Notes: generated from the sequence alone by a model not told the origin. DNA of 38,195 nt from an uncultured Vogesella sp. (GCA_946479405.1 CAMLGD010000005.1:1-38195), one strand, 5' to 3'. Positions 10,522 through 21,003 are shown, counted from the first letter of the stretch. Translations and numbers: made by a program.

Positions 10522-11796
10522 TTATTCAGCCTTGAAGCGGGCAACCGTGGCAACCAGGTTGGCCGCAGCAACGGTTTCCTGTGCCAGCTCGGCACGCAGT
10601 GGTTTCACCACTACCTGGCCGACAGACACTTCGTTTTCGCCGATGATCAGCGCCACCACGGCGCCACTGCCATCGGCTTTTTTCATTTGTGACTTGAAGC
10701 TGGCATCGCCCATGTGCTGTACCACGCTCATGCCGGCCTGGCGCAATTGCTGTGCCAGCTGCATGGCATAGGCGGTGGCACCCTCACCCTGATTGACGAT
10801 GAAAGCATCCACACTGCGGCGCGCCGGCAACAGGCCTTTTTCGGCCAACAGCAGCAATACGCGCTCCATGCCCATGCCGAAGCCGATACCCGGCGCCGGC
10901 TTGCCGCCCAGCTGCTCGATCAGGCCATCGTAACGGCCACCGGCACACACGGTACCTTGCGAGCCAAGCTCGGTGGTCACCCACTCGAACACCGACTGGT
11001 TGTAGTAATCCAGGCCACGCACCAAACGCGGGTTTTCCACGTAGGTGATGCCCAGTGCGCCAATCAACGCCTTCCAGCCTTCATAGTGCTGGCGCGACGC
11101 CTCACCCAGATAATCGATCAGCCGCGGCGCGGCATCCGCCATGGCCTGCAGTGCCGGGTTCTTGGTATCCAGCACGCGCAGCGGATTGCTGTACAGGCGA
11201 CGCTTGCCATCTTCGTCGAGAATATCAAGATGCGCTTCCAGATGCTGGATCAGCGCCTCACGATGTGCGGCACGCTCTTCCTTGTTGCCCAGCGTATTGA
11301 TTTCCAGACGCACACTGTCCGCCAGCCCCAGACGGCGCCACAGTTCGGCGGTCATCGCGATGATTTCAGCATCGATGTCCGGGCCATTCATGCCCAGCGC
11401 CTCTACCCCGATCTGGTGGAACTGACGATAGCGACCCTTCTGCGGGCGCTCATGGCGGAACATCGGGCCCATGTACCACAGCTTCTGCGTGGTGTTGTAC
11501 AGCAGATTGTGCTCCACCACCGCACGCAGGGTGCCAGCAGTGCCTTCCGGGCGCATGGTCAACGGCTCATTGTTGAGGCCGTCAGTAAAGGAATACATTT
11601 CCTTTTCGACGATATCGGTTACTTCACCGATCGAGCGCACAAACAGCGGCGTGCTTTCCACGATCGGGGTACGGATGTTCTGGTAGCCGTAATCGTGCAG
11701 CCAGCCACGCAATACCGTTTCAAAGTATTCCCACTGATGCGACTCTGCGGGCAGCACATCATTCATGCCGCGAATCGCTTGTATTTTTTGTGCCAT
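10522..11796 (-). CDS. hisS: Histidyl-tRNA synthetase
   Basis: 424 residues, normal for bacterial HisRS. It charges tRNA-His. Class II motifs are visible: motif 2 region [17 protein letters not shown] and [20 protein letters not shown], the histidine-specific [15 protein letters not shown], and motif 3 [17 protein letters not shown]. The C-terminal anticodon-binding domain ([10 protein letters not shown]..) is complete, unlike hisZ at 2505-3656. The final codons carry the repeated word (10558-10567) read as A-A-N in AAANLVATV. It starts 44 bases after the ispG stop and ends 10 bases before yfgM. Confidence 0.97.
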   Translation of the reverse strand: MAQKIQAIRGMNDVLPAESHQWEYFETVLRGWLHDYGYQNIRTPIVESTPLFVRSIGEVTDIVEKEMYSFTDGLNNEPLTMRPEGTAGTLRAVVEHNLLYNTTQKLWYMGPMFRHERPQKGRYRQFHQIGVEALGMNGPDIDAEIIAMTAELWRRLGLADSVRLEINTLGNKEERAAHREALIQHLEAHLDILDEDGKRRLYSNPLRVLDTKNPALQAMADAAPRLIDYLGEASRQHYEGWKALIGALGITYVENPRLVRGLDYYNQSVFEWVTTELGSQGTVCAGGRYDGLIEQLGGKPAPGIGFGMGMERVLLLLAEKGLLPARRSVDAFIVNQGEGATAYAMQLAQQLRQAGMSVVQHMGDASFKSQMKKADGSGAVVALIIGENEVSVGQVVVKPLRAELAQETVAAANLVATVARFKAE

Positions 11797-11840
11797 TACT
11801 CGTTCCGGAAACAGTCAGATTCTTTACAGGTTGGCCGCTG

Positions 11841-13115
11841 TCACAGCGACTTGATCGGAATGGTGCGGCTCACCAGCTCGCGGCGCTTGGCTCCGCCTTC
11901 GCCGTAGCGGGTCAACACGTAGTTGTCGACGATGGCCTTGAACTCGGCGGCGATATTGTCGCCCTTCAGCGTGACATCCTTATGGCCATCGACATACACC
12001 GGCGCCACCGGCACCTCGCCGGTACCCGGCAGGCTGATGCCGATGTCGGCCAGCTTGGATTCGCCAGGGCCGTTCACCACACAGCCCATCACCGCTACTT
12101 TCATGTCCTCGACCCCCGGATACTGCAGGCGCCACACCGGCATCTGCTCGCGAAGGTAGCTCTGGATGCTGTCAGCCAGTTCTTGGAAGAAAGTGCTGGT
12201 AGTGCGACCGCAGCCCGGACAGGCGGTAACCAGCGGTGTGAACGAGCGCAGCCCCATGGTCTGCAACAGTTCCTGCGCCACCACTACTTCTTTGGTACGC
12301 GCTTCGCCCGGTTGTGGGGTCAACGAGATACGGATGGTATCGCCGATGCCTTCCTGCAGCAGTATTGCCAGCGCGGCACTGGAAGCAACGATGCCTTTGC
12401 TGCCCATGCCAGCCTCGGTCAGGCCCAGATGCAACGGAAACTGGCAACGACCGCCCAGATCACGGTATACGGTGATCAGGTCCTGCACATTGCTGACTTT
12501 GCACGACAAAAGGATATGATCCGCCGGCAGCCCCAGCTCCATCGCTTTATCGGCGGATTCCAGCGCGGAAACGATCAGCGCCTCGCGCATCACGACTTCT
12601 AGTGGTTTGGGGTTGGCCGCATGGTTATTGGTATCCAGCATGCGAGCCAGCAGCGCCTGGTCCAGGCTGCCCCAGTTCACGCCGATTCGCACCGGTTTGT
12701 CGTATTCGATGGCGGTACGAATCATGTAGGCGAACTTCTCGTCGCCCTTGACACCCTTGCCGACGTTGCCCGGGTTGATACGGTACTTTGCCAGCGCACG
12801 GGCGCAATCCGGAAACTCTTTCAGCAATCGCTCGCCGTTGAAGTGGAAGTCGCCCACCAGCGGCACATCACTGCCCATGTCATCCAGCCGCTGACGGATT
12901 TCAGCCACCTTGGCCGCCGCTTCCGGGCTGTTGACGGTAATGCGTACCACCTCGGAGCCGGCCTGGGCTAGCTCAAATACCTGCTGCGCAGTGGCTGCGG
13001 CATCTGCGGTATCGGTATTGGTCATCGACTGCACCATCACCGGGTGCTGCGAGCCGACCAGCACGTGGCCAATGGCAACCTGATGGGTCGGGCGGCGTTT
13101 GCTTGTTGCGTCCAT
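11841..13115 (-). CDS. ispG: 4-hydroxy-3-methylbut-2-enyl diphosphate synthase
   Basis: 424 residues from the chosen ATG. IspG converts MEcPP to HMBPP in the MEP isoprenoid pathway using a [4Fe-4S] cluster. The TIM-barrel start [20 protein letters not shown] is conserved. The C-terminal cluster ligands are seen in CPGCGRT and in [10 protein letters not shown]. The length, with the segment around [14 protein letters not shown], agrees with the longer proteobacterial form. A TTG at 13127 would add MNIV in front but overlaps the rodZ stop; the ATG at 13115, 8 bases after that stop, is preferred. Shine-Dalgarno is weak either way, which suggests re-initiation after rodZ. Word copy at 12612-12621 reads A-A-N. 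Confidence 0.95.
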   Translation of the reverse strand: MDATSKRRPTHQVAIGHVLVGSQHPVMVQSMTNTDTADAAATAQQVFELAQAGSEVVRITVNSPEAAAKVAEIRQRLDDMGSDVPLVGDFHFNGERLLKEFPDCARALAKYRINPGNVGKGVKGDEKFAYMIRTAIEYDKPVRIGVNWGSLDQALLARMLDTNNHAANPKPLEVVMREALIVSALESADKAMELGLPADHILLSCKVSNVQDLITVYRDLGGRCQFPLHLGLTEAGMGSKGIVASSAALAILLQEGIGDTIRISLTPQPGEARTKEVVVAQELLQTMGLRSFTPLVTACPGCGRTTSTFFQELADSIQSYLREQMPVWRLQYPGVEDMKVAVMGCVVNGPGESKLADIGISLPGTGEVPVAPVYVDGHKDVTLKGDNIAAEFKAIVDNYVLTRYGEGGAKRRELVSRTIPIKSL

Positions 13116-13123
13116 CACGATGT

Positions 13124-13972
13124 TCAATTGAGTTCGAGTTTGGCGGTAGTGCCGCGAATCTTGCTCTTCAGATCAACGGCAGTACCGTCGTAGGCAAGCT
13201 CGACCTGAGCGGCATTGCCGATGGTGAGCTTGAACGGCGGCACACCAGTCGCCTGCTTGTCGCTGCCGGCCGGCAGCAAGCCGTAAATCAGGCGCTTGCC
13301 ACTGGCATCGGTCACCGTCACCCAGGACTCCTGGCGCGTGGTCAGGCGCACACTTTTTTCACCCGCGGCGGCGGCGACCTGCGCCGATGCGGCAATTTTG
13401 GCCGGGGCGGCCACTGGCGACACGACTGCCGGCGCGCTGGCCACCAGTGGTGCAGCCTGCGCGGCACTGGCGTCGGCTTTCACCTCGGTCAACGGCACGC
13501 TGCTCTCAGCCAGCGGTGTGCTCGCCGTGGTCATTTCCAGCTGCAGTGCCTGTGGCTCACTGCTAGACGCGGGCTGCTGGCTGAATTGCCACCACCCGAC
13601 CGCACCACCGGCCAGCAGCAGCGGTACCAGCCAGAGCCAGCCCTTGCCACTGCCGGCAGGCTTCACCTCCGCTGCAGCGGTCGCCAGCGGTGCCGGCTCT
13701 AATTTTACCTGCGGAAACTGCGCATCCAGCTGAGCCATCAGGCCACTGCTGTCCAGTTCCAGAAAACGCGCATAGTTACGTACAAAACCACGGACGAAAG
13801 TCACACCGGGCAGGCGGTCAAACTGACCGGCTTCGATGGCTTCCAGCTGACGCTGCGACAATTTGAGACGATCAACCACATCCAGCAGGCTGAGGCCTTG
13901 CGCCTCGCGTGCGGCACGCAGTTGCTGGCCAATCTGTTGGGCGGGAGACAAAGTCGAATCCTGAGGCTGCAT
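13124..13972 (-). CDS. rodZ: RodZ-like cell-shape protein (HTH, TM, DUF4115)
   Basis: 282 residues. RodZ links MreB filaments to the wall-synthesis machinery. The N-terminal Cro/CI-type helix-turn-helix (about 11-75: [20 protein letters not shown].. and [19 protein letters not shown]) is cytoplasmic. A helix near 109-128 ([18 protein letters not shown]) spans the membrane. An Ala/Pro/Ser/Val-rich periplasmic linker leads to a C-terminal DUF4115 domain ([21 protein letters not shown]). A GTG at 13990 would add six residues but lies inside pilW; the ATG at 13972, 7 bases after the pilW stop, is preferred. The pilW-rodZ-ispG order matches other betaproteobacteria. Confidence 0.9.
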   Translation of the reverse strand: MQPQDSTLSPAQQIGQQLRAAREAQGLSLLDVVDRLKLSQRQLEAIEAGQFDRLPGVTFVRGFVRNYARFLELDSSGLMAQLDAQFPQVKLEPAPLATAAAEVKPAGSGKGWLWLVPLLLAGGAVGWWQFSQQPASSSEPQALQLEMTTASTPLAESSVPLTEVKADASAAQAAPLVASAPAVVSPVAAPAKIAASAQVAAAAGEKSVRLTTRQESWVTVTDASGKRLIYGLLPAGSDKQATGVPPFKLTIGNAAQVELAYDGTAVDLKSKIRGTTAKLELN

Positions 13973-13979
13973 GCTGAAA

Positions 13980-14723
13980 TCAGTTTCCACTTAAAAGCTG
14001 TTGGGTTTCGGGACTATCCGGGAAGCGTTTTTTGAGCTGCGCCGACAAACGTTCACGCGTACCCTCGTCGTGCTTGAGCTTGGCCAGGCGCACCCCCAGC
14101 CACAGGTCAGCAGCGCTGGCGCGGCGTTCATCGACACCAAGGCGTTGATAGTAGAACTCGGCCAGTTGCGCATTACTGCCATTGAGCGCAAAGCGCGTCA
14201 GCTCACGCAGCGCCGTCGGGTCATTCGGCACCCGACGCAGCGTGGCCAACAGCAGCTGGTTGGCTTCGTCGGTACGCTGCATGCGTTCCAGACACAGCGC
14301 CTTGTTCACCATGGCGCTCTGTGGCGCGGCAAAGAAAGGATCAGCCAGCGCGCGGTCGAACATTTGCAGGGCGTCATCAAAACGGCCACGGCTACACAGG
14401 AAGTTGCCGTAGTTGTTGTTGACCTCGGGGTTGCGCGCATCAATGCGCAGCGCCTGCTGGAAAGCCGCATCAGCCTCTTTCTCCACCCCCAGCTGCGTCA
14501 GGATCAAGGCCTTGGCCAGGTAGCCGGACTGAAAGCTCGGATCGGTGGAAATGGCCAGCTCGGCATTTTCCATGGCAACACGCATGTTGCCGAACTTCAT
14601 GTACTCGATGGCAAGCAAGGCACGCGTCTGCGCCAGTTCGCGCGCTGGCGCGGAGGCGGCAATGGCTGGCGTTGCGGCCAGCAGGCCCGCCAGTAACAAA
14701 GCAACGACGCGTGTCTTGATCAT
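13980..14723 (-). CDS. pilW: Type IV pilus biogenesis/stability protein PilW (PilF-type TPR)
   Basis: 247 residues. In Neisseria and Pseudomonas this TPR protein is an outer-membrane pilotin that helps the PilQ secretin assemble; the same pili bring in transforming DNA. The signal peptide [22 protein letters not shown] ends in an Ala-X-Ala site, and I see no lipobox cysteine. TPR units follow: YMKFGNMRVAMENAELAISTDP, then ALILTQLGVEKEADAAFQQA and NYGNFLCSRGRFDDALQMFD. The ATG shares its last base with the first base of the rlmN stop (TGATG), so translation is coupled. Gene position between rlmN and rodZ is the family norm. Confidence 0.92.
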   Translation of the reverse strand: MIKTRVVALLLAGLLAATPAIAASAPARELAQTRALLAIEYMKFGNMRVAMENAELAISTDPSFQSGYLAKALILTQLGVEKEADAAFQQALRIDARNPEVNNNYGNFLCSRGRFDDALQMFDRALADPFFAAPQSAMVNKALCLERMQRTDEANQLLLATLRRVPNDPTALRELTRFALNGSNAQLAEFYYQRLGVDERRASAADLWLGVRLAKLKHDEGTRERLSAQLKKRFPDSPETQQLLSGN

Positions 14724-15814
14724 CAGGACCTTTCCTCGCTAATACGTATCCACTTTTCCTGGCGCCGGGTCTTGTCCTGCACCTGGCCGGCAAGTTGGCC
14801 GCAGGCGGCATCGATATCGTCGCCTCGGGTCTTGCGCACGGTTACCACAAAGCCGGCCTCCTGCAGAATCTCACGGAAGGCGCGAATGGCATTGTTGCTG
14901 GAACGTTCGTAGCCGGAATTCGGGAACGGGTTGAACGGAATCAGATTGAACTTGCACGGTACGTCACGCACCAGCGCGATAAGTTCACGCGCATGTTCCG
15001 GTCTGTCGTTGACCCCGTCAAGCATCACGTATTCAAAGGTAATGAAATCACGCGGCGCCTTCACCAGGTAGCGCTGACAAGCCGCCATCAGTTCCTTCAG
15101 CGGGTATTTCTTGTTCAGCGGCACGATTTCATCGCGAATGCGGTCGTTGGAGGCGTGCAAGCTGACGGCCAGCGCCACCGGACAAGCTTCTTTCAGACGA
15201 TCCATCTGCGGCACCATGCCGGAGGTCGACACCGTCACCCGGCGGCGGCTCAGGCCATAACCATGGTCGTCCAGCATGATCTGCAGCGCCGACACTACGT
15301 TGTCGAAGTTGGCCAGCGGCTCGCCCATGCCCATCATCACCACGTTGGAGACGACGCGCTCGTTGCGGGGGGTAACCCCCATCGCCTTGTTGGCCCACCA
15401 CAGCTGGCCGATGATCTCGGCGGTGGTGAGATTACGGTTGAAGCCCTGACGACCGGTGGAGCAGAAAGTGCACTCCAGCGCACAGCCCACTTGAGATGAT
15501 ATGCACAAGGTGCCGCGGTCATCCTCGGGGATGAACACAGTCTCGACACCGTTGCCGGTGCCCACATCCAGCAGCCACTTGCGGGTACCATCTTCCGACT
15601 CCTGCGACACCATCAGCTCCGGCACGCCCACAATGGCCGTGTCGTGCAGCTTGGCACGCAGCCCCTTGGCGATGTCGGTCATGGCGTCGAAATCGGCTTC
15701 GCCCATCTGATGCATCCAGCGCATGATCTGCTTGGCACGAAACGCCTTTTCGCCCATGGCGGCAAAGTGTTCGGTGAGCTGGGGGAGGTTGAAGTCGAGC
15801 AGGTTGGTCTTCAT
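14723..15814 (-). CDS. rlmN: Dual-specificity 23S rRNA/tRNA m2A methyltransferase
   Basis: 363 residues. RlmN is a radical-SAM enzyme that methylates C2 of A2503 in 23S rRNA and A37 in some tRNAs. The [4Fe-4S] cysteines are Cys111, Cys115 and Cys118 in [16 protein letters not shown]. The catalytic pair includes Cys118's environment and a C-terminal cysteine in [10 protein letters not shown]. The motif [13 protein letters not shown] and the [15 protein letters not shown] stretch are diagnostic. The ATG at 15814 ([13 protein letters not shown]) is chosen over an upstream reading that lacks homology. The repeated word at 14794-14803 is read C-G-Q-L, a fourth frame/peptide context. Confidence 0.96.
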   Translation of the reverse strand: MKTNLLDFNLPQLTEHFAAMGEKAFRAKQIMRWMHQMGEADFDAMTDIAKGLRAKLHDTAIVGVPELMVSQESEDGTRKWLLDVGTGNGVETVFIPEDDRGTLCISSQVGCALECTFCSTGRQGFNRNLTTAEIIGQLWWANKAMGVTPRNERVVSNVVMMGMGEPLANFDNVVSALQIMLDDHGYGLSRRRVTVSTSGMVPQMDRLKEACPVALAVSLHASNDRIRDEIVPLNKKYPLKELMAACQRYLVKAPRDFITFEYVMLDGVNDRPEHARELIALVRDVPCKFNLIPFNPFPNSGYERSSNNAIRAFREILQEAGFVVTVRKTRGDDIDAACGQLAGQVQDKTRRQEKWIRISEERS

Positions 15815-15832
15815 GGCAATACTCTGAATAAT

Positions 15833-15855
15833 GGCGGCCGCCACAGGCGGCCGCC
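15833..15855 (-). terminator. GC hairpin between ndk and rlmN
   Basis: GGCGGCCGCC (15833-15842) and GGCGGCCGCC (15846-15855) form a perfect 10-bp stem with an ACA loop. No T-run follows in the minus direction. It starts 10 bases after the ndk stop and could act as a weak terminator or an mRNA-stabilising 3' hairpin, letting part of the transcripts continue into rlmN. Confidence 0.55.
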
Positions 15856-15864
15856 GGATACAGC

Positions 15865-16290
15865 TTAGCGTGCAGCGATTTCGGTGGCAGCGAAGAAATA
15901 GGCTACTTCGATAGCAGCGTTTTCCAGGCTGTCGGAACCGTGTACGGCGTTGGCGTCGATGGAATCGGCGAAATCGGCGCGGATGGTGCCGGCTTCAGCT
16001 TTCTTCGGATCGGTAGCGCCCATCAGTTCGCGGTTCTTCAGTACGGCGTTTTCGCCTTCCAGCGCCTGGATCATCACCGGACCGGAGATCATGAAGCTCA
16101 CCAGGTCGTTGAAGAACGGACGTTCTTTGTGCACGGCGTAGAAGCCTTCGGCTTCAGCACGGGACAGTTGCTTCAGCTTGGCAGCAACAATTTTCAGACC
16201 GGCGGATTCAAAACGGTCGTAGATCTTGCCAATAACGTTCTTGGCTACTGCGTCCGGCTTGATGATGGAAAGAGTACGTTCGATTGCCAT
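15865..16290 (-). CDS. ndk: Nucleoside diphosphate kinase
   Basis: 141 residues, normal length. Ndk transfers the gamma-phosphate of ATP to nucleoside diphosphates through a phosphohistidine. The start [21 protein letters not shown], the active-site segment NAVHGSDS with His117, and the region around [13 protein letters not shown] are all typical. Shine-Dalgarno AGGGAGA is 7-8 bases before the ATG. It is the first gene of the long minus-strand cluster and is divergent from the SPOR gene at 16426, so the 135-bp gap between them should hold its promoter. Confidence 0.97.
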   Translation of the reverse strand: MAIERTLSIIKPDAVAKNVIGKIYDRFESAGLKIVAAKLKQLSRAEAEGFYAVHKERPFFNDLVSFMISGPVMIQALEGENAVLKNRELMGATDPKKAEAGTIRADFADSIDANAVHGSDSLENAAIEVAYFFAATEIAAR

Positions 16291-16425
16291 ATAAAATCTC
16301 CCTGTTTACAAGCGAAATGGTTACACTTGACAGGCTCACAATCGAGCCTGCGGGTCACCCAATTTTGAGGAACCCGTAATCTTACCAGCGTTCACCAGCC
16401 TTTGCTGCACTGAATTCAAGACGCG
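16291..16425. promoter_or_regulatory. Divergent control region of ndk and the SPOR gene
   Basis: This AT-richer spacer must hold outward promoters for ndk (-) and the SPOR gene (+). I could not fix a convincing -35/-10 pair for either. A hairpin CAGGCTC (16331-16337) with GAGCCTG (16344-16350) lies in the middle and would be in the ndk leader if transcription starts upstream of it. Confidence 0.4.
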
Positions 16426-17271
16426 ATGAAGCCCACGCCCAACGACCCCCAGCAGCACAGCGATCTCCCCTCCACCGGGCTGAGCCCGGAAATGCGCAAA
16501 CGCCTTGCCATCGCCGGTGGCCTGGTTGCCGTGGCACTGGCCGCGATTCCGGTGCTGGAATCGTTCAGCGGCGATGAGAAAACCGCCCCGCCCAGCAGCA
16601 GCACGCCGCTGAGCTCCGGTCGCATCGTCAGCAAGAACGATGCGGCATCGGCGCCGGCACTGGTGATTGCTCAGCTACCGGAGAGCAGTGCACCGCTGGC
16701 CGCCAGCACCCCCGCCGTAGCCGCACCGCAGGCAGATGGCAGCCATGCCCCTGCCGCCGGCAGCCCGACCGCGCCACAGCCCGGCAGCCCACAAGCCGCC
16801 ACCCCGGCACCACAGAGCCGCCCACCGTTGGCAGCAGCCGGCGCACCGGCCAAGCCTGCCACCACGCCGCTGATGCCGACGGCCAAACCGGCGACGGCAC
16901 AGACCCAGAGCAGCAACAAGCACACTACGCCCCTCACCGAGAGCGTCGGCACCGCACCAGTCGGCCAAAGCACTGTAACGCAGGACGCCGCCAAAGCGAC
17001 CCCGTTACCCGCCCCGGCCCGCATGCCAACCCTGACACCCGGCAACAACCACCAGCCATCGCTGGGCTACCAGCTGCAGCTCGGCCTGTTCGCCAGTCCG
17101 GGCAATGCCGAAAAGCTGGTATCCGACCTGAAAAAACACGGTCTAAGCGCCCGTACCGAGACCCGCGTCCAACTGGGGCCGTTCCGCACCCGTGCGGAAG
17201 CAGAAGAAGCCATGCAGCGCCTGCGCGAACTGGGCTACCAGCCACTCCTGGTCCCGCTCGGCACACAATAA
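16426..17271 (+). CDS. SPOR-domain protein (septal peptidoglycan binding)
   Basis: 281 residues. It has a short cytoplasmic N-terminus and one membrane helix near 27-44 (RLAIAGGLVAVALAAIPVL). A long low-complexity periplasmic linker rich in Ala, Pro, Thr and Ser covers about 50-205. The C-terminal SPOR domain (about 212-277) starts YQLQLGLFASPGNAEKLVSDL and has the second-half motif VQLGPFRTRAEAEEAMQRL. SPOR domains bind denuded glycan at division sites, as in FtsN and DedD. The topology is DedD/FtsN-like, but no further FtsN mark is seen, so I give no symbol. Shine-Dalgarno is weak. The terminator at 17289-17314 follows. Monocistronic and divergent from ndk. Confidence 0.85.
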   Translation: MKPTPNDPQQHSDLPSTGLSPEMRKRLAIAGGLVAVALAAIPVLESFSGDEKTAPPSSSTPLSSGRIVSKNDAASAPALVIAQLPESSAPLAASTPAVAAPQADGSHAPAAGSPTAPQPGSPQAATPAPQSRPPLAAAGAPAKPATTPLMPTAKPATAQTQSSNKHTTPLTESVGTAPVGQSTVTQDAAKATPLPAPARMPTLTPGNNHQPSLGYQLQLGLFASPGNAEKLVSDLKKHGLSARTETRVQLGPFRTRAEAEEAMQRLRELGYQPLLVPLGTQ

Positions 17272-17288
17272 GCCGCCGCATGAAAGCA

Positions 17289-17314
17289 CAAGGCCGCAGC
17301 ATGCTGCGGCCTTG
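17289..17314. terminator. Bidirectional terminator, SPOR gene and zapE
   Basis: A perfect palindrome, with left arm CAAGGCCGCAGC and right arm GCTGCGGCCTTG, lies between two convergent genes. The plus side continues TCGTTT. Two other gene ends in the window use hairpins with the same CAAGGC...GCCTTG closing pairs (25242-25268 and 38112-38138). Confidence 0.75.
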
Positions 17315-17334
17315 TCGTTTGGCGGAGCGCCAAC

Positions 17335-18492
17335 TCAGGTTTCGATCACCCCGTCCCCGATCTTGAAGTTGTCCACCAGGTGCGGCAACTGCAGATAGCT
17401 CTGCGACTGCATTTCGGTCAGCCGGCTGGCCGTGCGGAAGAACTCGCTGGCCTGCACCCCGTCGGTATACACCTCCTCCGCCGGCACCGCGCTCGAGGCC
17501 ACCAGCTTGACGCGGTGGTCGTAGAACACATCCACCAGCCAGGTCAGCCGGCGGGCAATCGCCGCATCGCGCGCCTCCAGCTTCGGGATATCCGACACGA
17601 ACACGGTGTGGTACTCGCTGGCGATTTCCAGGTAGTCGGTCTGCGCCCGCGGCCCGTCACAGATGGCCCGAAAATCGAACCAGATCACCCCCGGCGCATG
17701 GCGCTTGAGTGGAATCTCTCGCCCCAACACCTCCAGCACATGCGGCAACTCTGGTGTTGCACCGGCCAGTCGCTCAAACATCACCGTCAGCCGCGCACTG
17801 GCATCCTCACCGCCCGGCACCAGGAACAACGGCTCGCGCGTCAGCTCGCGCAGCCGGTAGTCATTGCCACCATCGACGTTGATCACATCCAGATTGGCCT
17901 TCAACAGCGCGATGGTCGGCAGGAAATTGCTGCGCATCAGGCCGTTGGGGTACAGCTCGTCCGGCGGGTAGTTGGAGGTCATCACGCAGATCACGCCATG
18001 CTCGAACAGCGCGGTGAACAGCCGCCCTAGCATCATCGCGTCAGCGATGTCGCTGACATGAAACTCGTCGAAGCACAGCAGGCGCACATCGCGCGCAATA
18101 CGCTCGGCCACAGTCTGCAGCGGATCAGCTTCACTGGACAGCGTGCGCAACTGCTTGTGGATCTCGGCCATGAAGTGATGGAAATGCACGCGCCGCTTGC
18201 GACGATAGCCGACGCAACTATAGAAGGCATCCATCAGGAAGCTCTTGCCACGGCCTACCCCACCCCAGAAATACAGGCCGCGCGGTATCGGCGGCTTGCG
18301 CAGGCTGCGTCCCAGGAAGCGGTTACGCTTGTCCTTGAACTCCTGCAGCGCCTGCCACAGCTCATCCAGCCGCTCGATGGCGGCCGCCTGCGCGGCGTCG
18401 TGAATGAAGCCCGGCTGCTGACTGGCAGCCTGATACCAGGATCGCGGACTGAGTGAACCGTCACCGGGCGGTGAGAATACGTGTTGGGACAT
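17335..18492 (-). CDS. zapE: Cell division ATPase ZapE (AFG1-like)
   Basis: 385 residues. ZapE is a cytoplasmic P-loop ATPase of the AFG1 family that associates with the Z-ring in E. coli. Walker A GGVGRGKS lies at 77-84 after the typical PRGLYFWGGVGRG lead. Walker B is LLCFDEFHVSDIADAM, and the segment VIWFDFRAICDGPRAQTDY and the C-terminal ASRLTEMQSQSYL are family-specific. The start MSQHVFSPPGDGSLSPRSWY is plausible though the first 15 residues are not conserved. It lies downstream of cysM on the same strand, separated by 46 bases that contain a repeat pair. Confidence 0.92.
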   Translation of the reverse strand: MSQHVFSPPGDGSLSPRSWYQAASQQPGFIHDAAQAAAIERLDELWQALQEFKDKRNRFLGRSLRKPPIPRGLYFWGGVGRGKSFLMDAFYSCVGYRRKRRVHFHHFMAEIHKQLRTLSSEADPLQTVAERIARDVRLLCFDEFHVSDIADAMMLGRLFTALFEHGVICVMTSNYPPDELYPNGLMRSNFLPTIALLKANLDVINVDGGNDYRLRELTREPLFLVPGGEDASARLTVMFERLAGATPELPHVLEVLGREIPLKRHAPGVIWFDFRAICDGPRAQTDYLEIASEYHTVFVSDIPKLEARDAAIARRLTWLVDVFYDHRVKLVASSAVPAEEVYTDGVQASEFFRTASRLTEMQSQSYLQLPHLVDNFKIGDGVIET

Positions 18493-18509
18493 GGTGTGTG
18501 CACATCAGG

Positions 18510-18532
18510 GTTGGCCGCAAACTGCGGCCAAC
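18510..18532. repeat. Inverted pair of the GTTGGCCGCA word
   Basis: GTTGGCCGCA (18510-18519) and TGCGGCCAAC (18523-18532) form a 10-bp stem with a 3-base loop. It lies between cysM (stop at 18539) and zapE (start at 18492), both on minus. Unlike the other three pairs there is no separate T-tailed terminator beside it, so here the pair could itself weaken read-through. Confidence 0.85.
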
Positions 18533-18538
18533 GTTGAT

Positions 18539-19435
18539 TCAGGAAAACAGGCCGGTGGACAGATAACGGTCGCCACGGTCGCAAACGATGGAAACAATCA
18601 CCGCGTTCTGCAGCTGCTCATTCAGACGCAGCGCCACTGCCAGCGCACCACCGGACGACGGACCGGCCAGGATACCCTCCTCGCGCGCCAGGCGACGAGT
18701 AGTGTCCTCGGCGGTCTGCTGGTCGACCAGCAACAGTTCATCAATGCGGGAGAAGTCGCAGATACTGGGCAGGTACTCGTCTTCCCACTTGCGGATGCCC
18801 GGGATCTGGCTGCCGGGTTGCGGCTGAACACCGATCACGCGGATTGCCGGATTCTGCTGCTTCAGATAGGTACTGGTACCCATGATGGTGCCGGTGGTGC
18901 CCATGCTGGACACGAAGTGCGTCACCGTGCCGGCGGTATCGCGCCAGATTTCCGGACCGGTACCTTCTATATGCGCCAGCGGATTATCCGGATTACCGAA
19001 CTGGTCTAGAATGCGGCCAACCCCGGCTACCTCCATGCGACGTGCCTCGTCGATGGCACCGGGCATGGACAGCGCCTTCGGCGTCAGGATCACCTCGGCG
19101 CCGTAGGCACGCATGGTATCGACTCGCTCCTGGCTGGAGTTTTCCGGCATCACCAGAATCATCTTGTAGCCCATCATGGTGGCCGCCATCGCCAGCGCAA
19201 TACCGGTATTGCCACTGGTCGGCTCGATCAGGGTGTCACCCGGCTTGATCTCGCCGCGCGCCTCGGCATGGCGGATCATCGACAGCGCCGGGCGGTCCTT
19301 CACCGAGCCGGCCGGGTTATTGCCTTCCAGCTTCACCAGCAGCACATTGCTGCTATTGCCGGCCATGCGCTTGAGGCGCACCAGCGGGGTATTGCCGACA
19401 AAGTCTTCCAGATACTTGAATTGGGGCAGGGTCAT
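18539..19435 (-). CDS. cysM: Cysteine synthase B
   Basis: 298 residues. It makes cysteine from O-acetylserine and sulfide or thiosulfate using PLP. The PLP lysine is Lys46 in NNPAGSVKDRPALSM. The substrate loop is EPTSGNTGIALAM, the phosphate-binding loop is SSMGTTGTIMGTS, and GPSSGGAL is near the end. The pattern fits CysM rather than CysK, though that split is not certain by eye. The ATG at 19435 gives the family start MTLPQFKYLEDFVGNTPLV and has a strong AAGGAGAG Shine-Dalgarno, whose AAGGAGA complements the UCUCCUU of the candidate sRNA at 22380-22471. A word copy (19012-19021) reads V-G-R. Confidence 0.93.
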   Translation of the reverse strand: MTLPQFKYLEDFVGNTPLVRLKRMAGNSSNVLLVKLEGNNPAGSVKDRPALSMIRHAEARGEIKPGDTLIEPTSGNTGIALAMAATMMGYKMILVMPENSSQERVDTMRAYGAEVILTPKALSMPGAIDEARRMEVAGVGRILDQFGNPDNPLAHIEGTGPEIWRDTAGTVTHFVSSMGTTGTIMGTSTYLKQQNPAIRVIGVQPQPGSQIPGIRKWEDEYLPSICDFSRIDELLLVDQQTAEDTTRRLAREEGILAGPSSGGALAVALRLNEQLQNAVIVSIVCDRGDRYLSTGLFS

Positions 19436-19457
19436 CACGCTCTCCTTGATGCGGCGC

Positions 19458-19499
19458 ATTATACCGGCTTGCGCCGGGCTGTTCCGCACTGCGGCCAAC
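19458..19499 (-). promoter_or_regulatory. cysM: cysM promoter region with repeated word
   Basis: A perfect TATAAT on the minus strand (19463-19458) is 22 bases before the cysM ATG. The -35 is poor (CGGAAC about 17 bases upstream), which suggests an activator. A copy of GTTGGCCGCA (19490-19499) lies about 27-36 bases upstream of the -10 hexamer. Confidence 0.5.
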
Positions 19500-19546
19500 C
19501 CTTATTCCCGCCAGCAGATAATTTTCCATAAAAAATCATTAAGTTA

Positions 19547-19576
19547 GCTGCAAAATTCGCCTTGGAATTTTGCAGC
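19547..19576. repeat. Perfect 12-bp inverted repeat upstream of cysM
   Basis: GCTGCAAAATTC (19547-19558) and GAATTTTGCAGC (19565-19576) flank the loop GCCTTG. It lies in the spacer between the glyA terminator and the cysM promoter, about 85 bases upstream of the -10. No immediate T-run follows on minus, so an operator or a leftover small element is as likely as a terminator. Confidence 0.6.
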
Positions 19577-19644
19577 ACTTGAATATAACCGGATGATTGT
19601 TGCTGGCCACCGCCACCCCATCCCGGCATCGACAGCACAACAAA

Positions 19645-19667
19645 AAAGCGGCCACGCGGGCCGCTTT
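19645..19667 (-). terminator. glyA terminator
   Basis: AAAGCGGCC (19645-19653) pairs with GGCCGCTTT (19659-19667). In the minus direction it is followed by a further TTT continuing the T-run. It begins 20 bases after the glyA stop. Confidence 0.85.
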
Positions 19668-19687
19668 GTCAGTCGTGTGGTAACGAC

Positions 19688-20932
<1,245 letters not shown>

Positions 20933-21003
20933 CGTTGACAGTTCCATCAAAGGGTTATGGATCGGGAAATTTTACTGCATTCCGGGCGTAAGCCGAAATG
21001 AAC

